A stretch of 64,000 nt of DNA from Solenopsis invicta. Lineage: Eukaryota > Arthropoda > Insecta > Hymenoptera > Formicidae. The position numbers and the translations under genes are program-made. Positions within the stretch are counted from its first letter, which is position 1, and the number at the start of each line of letters is the position of its first letter. Location of the stretch: assembly GCF_016802725.1 (NCBI RefSeq), contig NC_052669.1, positions 13,992,270 through 14,056,269 on the forward strand, read 5' to 3'. The notes beneath the pieces are model-generated. The model was not told the origin of the DNA and made no database searches. It saw only the letters and a list, made by a program, of their open reading frames with translations. This document shows, piece after piece, positions 9,773 through 20,308 of this stretch.

Positions 9773-12700
9773 TATTGAGTTGTAGTCGGATTATTGTTAT
9801 GTCCATTCATTCTTCTTATTGATGAACAAAACATTTCGATTTGATCCTGTGATAGTTTATAGCTTAACATATATTGAATAATGTTATTTTCTATTAAATA
9901 ATTAGCAAGATTGTAGACGTTTCTCAAACAAATAATAAAACCCACAAAACCTGTACTTACAGAATCACTATGAACAACTGATTTACGTATAATATTTGCA
10001 TTTATATATTTTGACAGAATTTTCTTTGTTTGATGTTTTAATTTTTACATTAATTTCTAATTGTTCAATATATTGAACGTATTCTTCAACTTTTTTTTTT
10101 AATTCTGGTAAAGAATCTTTAGTTATGCTCATTCGGCCTGATGTTTTGCAAAATTTATTTCGAACATTTAATAAATCAAATATATCATTGAAGTTTTTGC
10201 AAAATGTCGCTGTTGGAAAAGTGTTTACAAAATCCTGATTTTTTAGATCAAATTCAAGGAATCTTAAAGCAGCTGAGACACTATTGTTTAAAACTTGAGC
10301 AGCCAAGAATACCTTCATTTTTTCATTGTAAAAATATACGTGCCTATTTCGAATTTTGCAAGCACAATGCAACTTCTCATGCTCTTGTATGTTATGCAAT
10401 TTTTTAATGAATTCCCAGCGTATATATTCGTTCGATTATAAATAATTGGACCTTTTGTAGCGAAATAATTTCGAACAAGTTTAAGACAATGACAAGGATC
10501 ATAAAAAATATAAACAGGTTTTAAATTTTCTGGATGTTCGAAATATGGCTTAAAATGATCTTTATCTTTATAATTTAAATGAGCGCCTAATAAGTTACAT
10601 GCTGTTTTATGGGCTCTATCACCGTCAAATGTTACACTGACTACATTAATACTTTTTTCATTTAGTTTTATTAATAAATCTTTTAAAAGAATCAATTTTT
10701 CTACGTCATTCAAAGAATTAATCAAATAATGGGCTATCGGATTTTTAAATCCGCCATTTATATTAACTAACATAAAAATTAATACTTTAGTGGCAACTTT
10801 GACCTGTCCATTTTTCTTTATTTCGTCTAGTTGTCCACCGAAATCTACAAGACCCTTCCACGAATGTGTATTTCTATCCCACTCTTTATGTTGTTTAATA
10901 TTCATCTCATCAAAAGTTATATTAAAAACAAGTTTTTTACCTTTCTCTGATTCTTGCTTAACAATATTAGAGATATTATTAATAATTTCTTCGGAAATCC
11001 CCGGTTTGTATTTTTTTGAACAGATCCAACTATTAAGTGTTTTAGTATGTGGTAAACAATTAAGAAAACTACGTCTAACTGCTTCGTATGCAGCTGGTGA
11101 ATGAAAGTGAAGAGTTCTAGCAAAGTTTTTTAGGTTAGCAGGAAACGGAGCTGTTTGTTTGCGTTCTTTCATGCGTATTAAGAATTCTTGTACATGTAGT
11201 GGCAAATCCTATAAAATACAAGTATTAAATAAATTTTATATACTCTTTTATTAAAAGTAATATAAAAAGATTATATATAAATATTATATAATATTAATAT
11301 ACAATAGAAACTCAAATTTCTATTATACATTTATATATTATATATATTATGTATAATCTACAATCATAAATACATATATAAATACATATTCTTATTATAA
11401 AAATTAATGATCATAAAATTGTAATCAAAATTAATTATTAAGATTTTAAGAGAATTCTATTTTATATACAATTGTTTAGTTACACAATTTTTTTCTTAAT
11501 TAAAACCGTTATATACAATTTTATTTTAAAAATCATAAATTACCTAATGCTATTGTATAATATAATTGTATAGTACTGATATATGTATATAAACTGCGAG
11601 ATAAACGGTATATAGTGTTTTTAATCATTTAATTTTTTCATTATATATATATATATATATTTATTATACACTGGAAAACAATTCTTGTTGCATTAACAAA
11701 ACTTCCGTTCAAAAATCGACGAAACAGAATTACTGGTTAAATCTACCACAATTCCGTATAATGCATACAAGAATTCTTGTATGCATTGTACAAGTAAATT
11801 GTTTCGTCGATTTTTAACCAGATTCATCATTTAACCAGAACCTGTTTTTCAGCGTATATATTTTTATGATATATATATTACTAAAATTATATAATTAATC
11901 TTATAGAACCTTTAAAAATTCGGCAGCATTAAATTCTCCTTTTCTCTTCAAATCTTTTATCAAAAGGTTTAAACTTTTTATTTTTTTTTCTCTGCGTGAG
12001 TTTTTCTTATGTGCCACTGCTATTTTAGATCTTCCATAAGTTGTGAACCTTAAGAATTGATTCCAAGCTTCATCAGAAACAAAGTCTTCTCGAGAAATAT
12101 ATTCCGTTTTGTAACAATTCATAAAGCGAACTCTTTTTACAGCTTTATTATTCGTTAATGAGTTTTTCCTAAAATTTAAATTTTTTACATTTATCGTTAA
12201 TGTAATTATATTGAAAATAAAAATATCAAGTATTTCTATTGCGATATTTTGTAATAATATTATCTATAGCATTTTTATATATACTTTCTTATTACTGTAA
12301 AAGAAAATTAATTACCTTTTTCTACTGTTTGTGTCATTGCTTACACTACTATTATTCATATGAACAATCATGCTCATTTAAAGAGTCTTCATCAAGAGAA
12401 TTCACAGGCATCTTTTCTCTACATATCTTTTTATCACAATCTCTTTATCACAATCTTTATTTGTTTCTAAATTTTTGTCTTTTAATATATTATTTTCTAG
12501 TTTATTAACACTGCTAACTAATACTCTCTCTGTTACTGGCTCCTTTGTAATATTCTCTGTTGACAAATAAGATTGATTTACATTTATGTTTGCCGGAACA
12601 GCTTCTGGTCGTAATCGTTTACTGCTTCTCAATTCATCAGAATAATAAAACAATTTGTCATCAAAATGATCGCTGCATATATATGTGGTTTTGAAGTTTG

Positions 12701-12950
12701 GAGACGTTGATAAATTTATAGCATCCATCCATTTTTTTCTTATTTATTCATTTTTCGGAAACCTGTTTGTATTAAGAATTATAAAACTTATAAAATATAT
12801 AATTGAAATGACTTATGAAATATAATTTATTATTAAATACATACTTTATTAAATTTTGAGGTTAGAAATATAAATATGTACTTACAAGTGAAAAGTACGA
12901 TTGGAAATAGGAGATGCTTCTATTTTGCATATCAAGCATTTTTTTGTCAT
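9773..12950 (-). pseudogene. P-element (THAP9-like) transposase, spliced and broken
   Basis: Exon 1 (12950-12886) codes MTKKCLICKIEASPISNRTF, the start of a THAP zinc finger, and ends at a GTAAG donor. The next exon (from 12762) gives FPKNE, then an in-frame TAA, then WMDAINL and ICSDHFDD, completing a C2CH THAP finger. A coiled leucine-rich stretch follows at 12122-11901. The RNase H-like core lies at 11205-10400: FNITFDEMNIKQ supplies the first catalytic D and VSVTFDGDRAH the second. Single-base shifts near 10415 and near 9990 break the frame. The C-terminal motif LSQDQIEMF (candidate catalytic E) and NNNPTTTQ run into the inserted mariner at 9770; beyond it (8446 down) only stops follow. 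A domesticated function is unlikely given the lesions. Confidence 0.87.
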
Positions 12951-13221
12951 CTTAGTAATCAATCAAGAGACACTAGTGTCTCGCGCTAATTGTAAAAGTT
13001 ATGTAATTATCTCAAAAATAACAGAACCAAATACAAGCAGAGATACACAATTTTCCACGATCTACTACATATGCGCACGCTCCGCACGCATATATTCCAT
13101 GATCTACACATGCGCACATAAACAAAGACAGAGGAGCCCTTATGCAGCGTTCTCTTTCTATCGCTATATCGTCCTTTCAGCTCGTTCGCTCCCTCTAGTC
13201 TTATATCTCTATGAATTTTAC

Positions 13222-13621
13222 CTTTAACTTTAATTCTACAAAACAAAAGTAATACTACATTGTACTTTGTATTCTCATTGAAAAATTTTCCTATTCCAAC
13301 CCAAGTGGTATGTATTTTAAAAAATGAGTGAAATCTTTAAATTGCGACAATTATAAAAAGAATATATTGCTCTTTAAAATTACTGCTGTATTTACTTAAA
13401 AATAAATATCCTAAATTTAATCCAACCTAAATGTATTTTTTCCAAAAATGTATGAAATCTTTAAATTGCGTCAAATATAAAGAGAATATATTGCTGTTTG
13501 AAATACCTGCTGTATTACTTTAACGAATAAAATGCAAGTGATAGTATATTTATTTTCTAAGTAAAACCCAAGTAGCGGTATCTTTAATTTCTTTTTAAAT
13601 AAAATTCAAGTGATACTCTCT
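13222..13621. repeat. Degenerate AT-rich repeats related to the P-element's target site
   Basis: The motif TTGAAAAATTTTCC...CCAACCCAAGTGG recurs in diverged form at about 13275, 13420, 13570 and 13640, and also left of the P element at 8030-8091. A second block (ATGAAATCTTTAAATTGCG) repeats at about 13332 and 13450. The P element therefore landed inside an older repeat. Confidence 0.6.
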
Positions 13622-13990
13622 GTGTATTTTTATTGAAACACTTTTCTGTTCTAACCTAAGTGGGTGTATTTAATTTAAAAAAGTTTCAATGAAATATGTA
13701 AATTTAATCTTCAAGAATTAAAGAATAAACAGAAATAAAAACGTTTAATTAAAATAAAAAATTTTTAAACTACAAAAAATTGGCGCTGCTAGATGTCTAA
13801 ATATAATCTAAATAAAATGTTGTAAAACAGCAATGCTAATTTTTTGTAGTTTAAAAATTTTACTTTAATAAAACATTCTTATTTCTGTTTTTCTTTAATT
13901 CCTTGAGATTAAATATTACATATTTTATTGAAAGTTTTTTAAATTAAGTACATCTACTTAGAACAGAGAAATGTTTCAATGAAAATACGT
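13622..13990. repeat. Large inverted repeat (MITE-like hairpin)
   Basis: Arms of about 155 bp, roughly 80 percent alike by eye, run 13622-13783 and 13830-13990. The inner arms read TTTAAACTACAAAAAATTGG and its complement; the outer ends both carry TTGAAAC..TTTCT(C)TGTTCTAA. The loop is about 50 bp. No coding capacity. Confidence 0.75.
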
Positions 13991-13996
13991 CTATTA

Positions 13997-14143
13997 AGCT
14001 GACACAGCCACTTCAGCACAATTCGATAAAACATACACAGAAATTTAGTGCTCTTTTGTTAATAATTTGTTGCTCAATTCCGAATTTTGTTGCTCAAGCC
14101 GATTCGGAGAAAATAGTGGCTGTGCTGACTTAAGAATAAAGCT
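13997..14143. repeat. ~146-bp unit with inverted ends, array-like interior
   Basis: Ends AAGCTGACACAGCCACT and AGTGGCTGTGCTGACTT are inverted copies with one mismatch. Inside are TTGTTGCTCAATTC and TTTGTTGCTCAAGCC, which resemble the 143-bp monomer of the array that follows. Confidence 0.6.
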
Positions 14144-14209
14144 AGCCATTTAAAAAAATAAAAAAATAATAAAAAACAATACAGATTCTTTTTCTACTAA
14201 TTTGTTGCT

Positions 14210-15815
14210 AATTTGTTGCTCAATTCCCAAGTTGTTGCTCCACCCCCAATCCCCGAAAAACCGCCCCAACCAGTCGTACATTAGCACAATAAAATAAAAT
14301 TTATTTTTAATAAGGTATTTAGAATGATTTTGTTTCTACGAATTTGTTGCTCGCAATTTTTAATAAATCCGGTTTTTATTGCTCCACCCTCGACCCCCGA
14401 AAAGCCACCCCAAACAGTCTTACGTGAGCACAATTTTAGAAACTTAATATATAATAAGACATTTTGACTTATTTCGACTCTCCAATTTTGTTGCTCGCTA
14501 TTTTCGACAAATCCGATTTTATTGCTCCATTCTCGACCCCCGAAAAGCCACCCTTAACAGTTCTACGCAAGCACAATTCTCCAAAATTAATATTTAATGA
14601 GATATTTCGACTGATTTGCTGTGTGTGTGTGATTATGTTGCTCGCTATTTTCGACAAATCCGATTTTATTGATTCACCCTCGACCCTCGAAAAGCCACCC
14701 TGAACGGTCTTACGTAAGCACAATTCTAAAAAATTAATATATAATAAGATATTTTAACTGATTTTCACTCTCCGATTTTGTTGCTCGCTATTTTTGACAA
14801 ATCCAATTTATTGTTTCACCCTCAATCTCTGAAAAGCCACCCCGAACAGTTTTATGTAAGCACAATTCTAAAAAATTAATATATAATAAGTTATTTCGAC
14901 TCTCCAATTTTGTTGCTCGCTATTTTCGACAAATCCGATTTTATTGCTCCCTTGACCCCCAAAAACCACCCCAAACAGTCTTACGTAAACACAATTCTCC
15001 AAAATTGATATATAATGAGACATTTCGATTGATTTTGACTCTCTGATTTTGTTGCTCGCTATTTTCGACAAATCCAATTTTATTGCTCCACCCTCGATCC
15101 TCGAAAAGCCACCCCGAACAGTCTTACGTGAACACAATTCTAGAAAATTAATATATAATAAGACATTTTGACTTATTTCGACTCTCCAATTTTGTTGCTC
15201 GCTATTTTCGACAAATCCGATTTTATTGCTCCATTCTCGACCCCCGAAAAGCCACCCCTAACAGTTCTACGCAAGCACAATTCTACAAAATTAATATTTA
15301 ATGAGATATTTCGACTGATTTGCTGTGTGTGTGATTATGTTGCTCGCTATTTTCGACAAATCCGATTTTATTGATTCACCCTCGACCCTCGAAAAGCCAC
15401 CCCAAACAGTCTTACGTAAGCACAATTCTAAAAAATTAATATATAATAAAATATTTCAACTGATTTTGACTCTCCGATTTTGTTGCTCGCTATTTTTGAC
15501 AAATCCAATTTATTGTTCCACCCTCAATCTCTGAAAAGCCACCCCGAACAGTTTTATGTAAGCACAATTCTAAAAAATTAATATATAATAAGTTATTTCG
15601 ACTCTCCAATTTTGTTGCTCGCTATTTTCGACAAATCCGATTTTATTGCTCCACCCTCGACCCCCGAAAAGCCACCCCAAACAGTCTTACGTAAGCATAA
15701 TAAAAAAAAAATTAATATATAATGAGATATTTCGACTGATTTTGACTCTCCGATTTTGTTGCTCGCTATTTTTGACAAAGTCGATTTTGTTGCTCTACTC
15801 TCGACCCTTAAATAA
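14210..15815 (+). repeat. Tandem array of ~143-bp monomers with 5-monomer higher-order period
   Basis: TTTGTTGCTCGCTATTTT recurs at about 14345, 14489, 14636, 14779, 14910, 15051, 15196, 15340, 15482, 15612 and 15757, that is every 130-147 bp. Monomers share CCCCGAAAAGCCACCCC and TTACGTAAGCACAATTC. The block at 14464-15167 is repeated almost exactly from 15168, including a short 131-bp monomer and a TGTGTGTG insertion, giving a period near 704 bp. Short open frames in it are by-products of the repeat. Confidence 0.9.
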
Positions 15816-16564
15816 CTATGCAATATAGTTGTTTTATATCAACACTATACCTCAAAATTTTGAGTTGATGAGATAATACGCTTTTTTGTGTTATTTTTAT
15901 GTGTCGATTTTAAATGTTTTTACATTTATTTTTTTCGCAATGTTTTAAATTTGTTGTACAGTGTTATTGTAATGAATATTTGTTTTGGATGTTTTAATTT
16001 GAATGCATTGTTAAAATTATATATTTTTTCAGAATGTATTTCATGTAACATTTCTTTTTTAAATTTACTTTTGTCTTCATTGATGTGGTATTATATAACT
16101 CATAAGTGCTGATTATGCTGGAAGCGTAGGAAGATTTCGAAGTGGATAAGATGACTTCTTAATAATTTTCTAGCTGACATTGTGTGGTGAGCCGGTGCCT
16201 AAGTAATAGAATGTTTACATTGCATGTTTAATTTGTTTAGTGTTATGTAATAAATGAGGTCTTTGTTTTTAATGTGCAATGTATTTAATCATTTATACAT
16301 ATGTACATGAGAACATGCGGATTTACTTTTTTGTTCTTTTAATAATTTTTTCTGTTAATTCGAGATCGTTGTATTCGATCCAGCTTTCAGATTGCCTACT
16401 GATCGCAGTATAGTGTCCAATTGTGCTGTGTTCTGTTCCTCGTGTGTATATTTTAGGATGTATGTAATTTACAATTCCTAGTAATTATAAATCATTTTCT
16501 TCATTTTCTGGATTTTTAATCGCTTTTGGTATGTCTTGTACTTGTATTGGACTTGTACTTTTAT
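15816..16564. other. AT-rich non-coding stretch
   Basis: No convincing gene. A 75-codon hydrophobic frame at 15888-16112 is Phe/Ile/Leu-rich because of base composition. The region would be the 3' side of the transposon gene. Confidence 0.5.
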
Positions 16565-16764
16565 GTTTAATGTTACAAATATTACATAATACAATGAGAC
16601 CTGGAAAAGTTTTGAGATGAGAATGTATGCGTATATGTATGTGTATATGTATATTAAACGACTTGTTTAATGTTACAAATATTACATAATACAATGAGAC
16701 CTGGAAAAGTTTTGAGATGAGAATGTATGCGTATATGTATGTGTATATGTATATTAAACGACTT
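16565..16764. repeat. Perfect 100-bp tandem duplication
   Basis: 16565-16664 and 16665-16764 appear identical, from GTTTAATGTTACAAATATTA to ATATTAAACGACTT. No divergence implies a very recent duplication. 16765-17046 shows nothing further. Confidence 0.9.
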
Positions 16765-17046
16765 GTGATGTAAATACATGCAATTTTTGTAAATTTCCAA
16801 CAATTTGTAGATGTTATCTTAAGTATTCTGTGCATTACGTTATTATTTTAGTTTGTGAATTGTTTTCATATTTTGTTCTTATTATTAGGTAACTTTATTT
16901 TTTAATATTGTGTTTTAGAAATAATTATGATAGTCACAATTTTTTAAAAGTATTTATAAAATATCGTTTGATTCAACAAATAATTTAGATGAGTTTAAAG
17001 TTTCAATCCAAAAAATGTTTAAACTGTTTAAAATTATTACACATTT

Positions 17047-18480
17047 TTAATTACTTATTTTGCAAAGCATTGTTGTTTCAAAACCTGGACAATTTTTTTG
17101 ATACCTTTTTGTGCCAGTTAACATAATGTTATCATTTATAACATTATAAAAATTAGTTTCTGTTATTATGTCTGAATTGATTTGTGCTATGGGTAATATT
17201 TTTCTTTGTTTTGGACAATATCCTATATTGCAAACTGATTCTTCTTCAAAACTTGGTGTATTTTTGAAAAGTAAACCAGCCAAATATCCAACATTGATTT
17301 GACAATCAATTTGCATACAAGATTCAAATTGTGATTTTTCAGTTAAAAAAATAGGTTGTAATATTTGTGCACGGAGTTTGTATGTGTGTGCCCTGATGCC
17401 TTTATCTAAAATATCTATAGCCATTTCAAATAATACTTTCTGTTGCACGTATCTACATAATAGAATAAAACCTATATTAATATTACAAGTAAAATAAAAT
17501 CTATTTTAATATTTTAAATAATTATTTTATACGTTTATGTATATAAATAAATAATAAATAAATAAATTTATTTATTTAAAATTCATTAATTATGTCTCAA
17601 TAATATTATAATTGAAAATAAATCACAAATATAATAAGTTATCAAAGATCACAACATTTTCAAAGATTACAATATTATTATTAACATTATTATAGGAAAG
17701 GAAACTATTAACGGCTCAACTTTTTGAGTTATAATATTTAATATTTTTATTCTAATTTTACTTTAATTATTATACTGTCATAATTATTTTGTAATAATTA
17801 TTTAAATTTTATCTCAGGAAATTAATTTTTAAAAATTACCTTGTTTGCAAAATATTTGTAGTCTGACAAAGCTACAAACACATTTTGTAGAAGACTGTCA
17901 AATGCGCAAATATTTGTTGTGGTATAATTTGTACCGTCTATGTTAACAGCTTGTAACGTCATACTATTACCGTTTTTAATAATAGATAACTTGCTTTTGT
18001 TCCATGCTAGAGCATCTTAAATGCTGTGGTGGTTCTCTCCTAAATATAATAATTTGCTGTTCGTTTTTTTCTCTCTTTATTTAACCCTCGCCAATTTTCT
18101 ATTTCTTGTAAAGTAAGAATTTTTTAAAAATTTTTTATTGAGGAGCATGATAAACAAACACGCTTTTGTCCATATCTTTCTTCTTCATCCCAAGCTATCA
18201 AGCATTCTTGTAATGCATGAACAGATATTTTACAAATTGCACAAACATGTGCATTAGTGTGTCATTATTAATGAAAACTGGACATTTTGTTTGTGCAGTT
18301 TTTGCAGTTTCGACATTTTGCACTTCTTCTTTTTTATTCATGCATGTACTTTCGTCTGAGAATATTCTATTTTCTTCTGCGTCTACAATTTTTAATTTGC
18401 CATGCAAAAAGTCTAAATGAATTTTTACAAATTCATCTACTCTTATAGGCAAATTGTAATTGTTTAATATATTGTTTTTT
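17047..18480 (-). pseudogene. C-terminal part of DDE-transposon gene: zinc finger and ubiquitin-peptidase-like Cys box
   Basis: Reading leftwards from 18480: a linker (LPIRVDEFVKIHLDFLHGKL), then a Cys/His cluster of the type C-x2-C-x4-H with later CLSC, then QEIENWRGLN, then a conserved TNICAFDSLLQN box. The last resembles the Cys box of ubiquitin-specific peptidases (N-T-C-x-x-N-S-x-L-Q) with Asp for the second Asn. A GTAAT donor at 17839 and an acceptor at 17453 mark an intron; the final exon (17452-17047) ends FETTMLCKISN. Stops near 18130, 18060 and 18040 and a frameshift near 18235 break it. 18480 is where the LINE entered; coding continues at 23955. Peptidase assignment is tentative; no His box is seen in this copy. 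Confidence 0.55.
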
Positions 18481-19205
18481 ATTAAATTCTCCCTCGACTT
18501 CCGTTTCCGGAGCGAGCGAGAGTAGTAGAGTGCGATTAGAAGGTTTTGGGTTTACAGACGTGGAGTGTATGCGGGGAGTGGAAGGAGAGAGCGGAGTGCG
18601 TGGAAGGAAAGTGAGAGGGACAGAAAGATGGAGTGAGTGAGGGGAGAGAGATTGGGTGGAGTGAATGAGAGAGAGAGAGTGTAGAGCGAGAGAACAGCAA
18701 GAGTGAGGTTAGGAGTGGTAGAGAGAATAGTGAAGAGGAGAGGAGGGAGGGGAAGGGGGAAAGGAGTGCGCGAGCGCGGAGCACAGAGGCAGAAGAGGCG
18801 AGAGAGCAAGCGAACGGTGTGGCACGGACGGAGAGGCGCGCGCGCGCACGGCCACGGCCAGAGAGTAGGCAGTAGAGAGAGAGAGGCGACTTGAGAAGGA
18901 AGAGAGCGGAAAGCGGTAAGAGAGTCGGAACATTGAACAGACCGTTACACAAGCAAATCGCAATAATAAGTAATAAGTAATAAGTAATAATAACAAATGA
19001 GAAGATAGTTTATCAGTTTATTTTTATTTTTATTTTTTATTTTAATTTTTCGTTTTTTTCTGCAAAATAATTTATATTATATTACCTAAAGTATCAGATA
19101 ATCGGGCTGCAAGCACAGACAAATTGTGTAATCATCACGAATAGCTACGGAGATAATAAACTATTAGGCTCATCACTGGAACGAAGAGGGAGGAGGGAAG
19201 GGAAA

Positions 19206-20279
19206 ATGGAGAAAGGAGTGAAGGAAGACGTGGCGACAGGAAAGGGGATGTTGTTGAAAGGTGGAGGGAGAGGACGCAGCGGGAGTACGGCAGGGGGGTT
19301 GGAGATGTGGAAGAGGAAAAGAGACATAGAGGTAGGAGGGGAGGGGGAAGACGGGAGGGAGGTAGGGGACGCTTTTCAGAGGAGTAAAAAGACGTCGAGA
19401 TCGCCGGTGCGGGAGGGGGACGGGGGACAGTCGGAGATGATGGGGGCAATGAAGAGATGGATGGAGGAGATGATGGGAAGGTGGGAGAAATGGGAGGAGA
19501 GGCTAGAGGAGAGGATGGAGGAGAGAATGAAACTGATTATGGGGGAGCTAGAGGAGGCGAAAAGGAGAGAGGAGGAGTGGAGGAGAGAGAGAGAGAAGAT
19601 GGAGAAAAGAGTATGAGACTTAGAGAAGAAATTGGAAGAAGGCATGAGGTTAGGAGTGGGAGGGAAAGGAGTGGGAGATCTAGAGCGGAGGGTAGGGAAA
19701 TTGGAGGAGGGCGGAAGAGGAGGAGGCGAGGGAGGAGGGGGAGATGGAGGGCTAGAAAAGAGAGTAAGGAAGATGGAGGAGATGTGGGAAGAGAGGGATA
19801 GGAAGGAAAGAAAGAGGAGAGTGGTGATAAAGGGATACAAAGCAGAGGGGAAGGACGTGAAGTGTAAAGTAGAGGAGATACTAAAGCGAGTGGGGGCTGA
19901 GGTTAAGGTGGAGGAAGTGAGGGAGGTGAAAACCGGGCGAGAGGAGCAGGGGGGGTTTGCGGTAGTGAGTTTCAGGACAGAAGGCGAGAAAAGGGAGGTA
20001 ATGAAAAAGAAAGGTGGACTGAGGGGAGACAAGGTGTGGATAGAGGACGACCTGACGTGGAAGGAAAGGCAAGTGAGGTGGAGGATCAGGGAGATGGCGA
20101 GGGAGGAGGAAAGGAGAGGGGCCAGAGTATGGGCGGGAGATAACAGAATGACGGTTAACGGGGTATGGTGGTTTTGGGATGAGGAAGAAGGGGGGTTGAA
20201 GGATAGGACGGGAAGAAAGTGGGGAGGTAACGAGGGAAAGATAGGAGGATCGGGGGAAGGAAAGGAGAGGGTCAAGTAG
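19206..20279 (+). pseudogene. LINE ORF1 (coiled coil plus RRM-like RNA-binding domain)
   Basis: Starts at MEKGVKEDVATGKG. Residues ~75-210 are a long Glu/Arg/Lys coiled coil. A TGA at 19614-19616 interrupts it in frame. From about residue 210 an RRM-like fold follows (RRVVIKGYKAEGKDVK, then GGFAVVSFRTEGEKREVM), then VWIEDDLTWKERQVRWRIRE and RVWAGDNRMTVNGVWWFWD, the arrangement seen in L1/CR1-type ORF1 proteins that coat the RNA. Composition is strongly charged because of the purine skew. Confidence 0.75.
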
Positions 20280-20308
20280 AGGAGAAGGGGGGAGGACCTA
20301 GGAGAGGG

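Larger units (their letters stand above)
8100..13213 (-). mobile_element. P-element-superfamily transposon with nested mariner
   Basis: Both ends begin CATAGAGATATAAGA (C at 8100; inverted copy ending at 13213) and are flanked by the same 8-bp sequence AATTTTAC (8092-8099 and 13214-13221). CA-initial inverted repeats with an 8-bp target duplication are the P-element signature. Similarity between the ends runs about 130 bp (roughly 8100-8231 against 13084-13213), including a conserved CGATATAGCGATAGAAA block. Without the mariner (1323 bp plus TA) the element is about 3.8 kb. Transposase is on the minus strand and decayed. Confidence 0.9.

Noticed and set aside
13007..13246. Small frame at the right end of the P element
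   Set aside because: It lies mostly in the terminal inverted repeat and crosses the element boundary into the target duplication.
14210..15815. Possible CRISPR-like array
   Set aside because: Units are full-length 143-bp tandem copies without unique spacers, in a eukaryotic transposon context.
14464..15828. Several 60-90-codon frames, some repeated almost identically, in the tandem array
   Set aside because: They recur because the monomer recurs; they begin and end at arbitrary monomer positions on both strands.
19376..20275. 299-codon Ser/Pro/Leu-rich frame opposite LINE ORF1, and similar ones opposite ORF2
   Set aside because: They are the pyrimidine-rich complement of a purine-skewed coding strand; no domain, and the plus-strand proteins have clear motifs.
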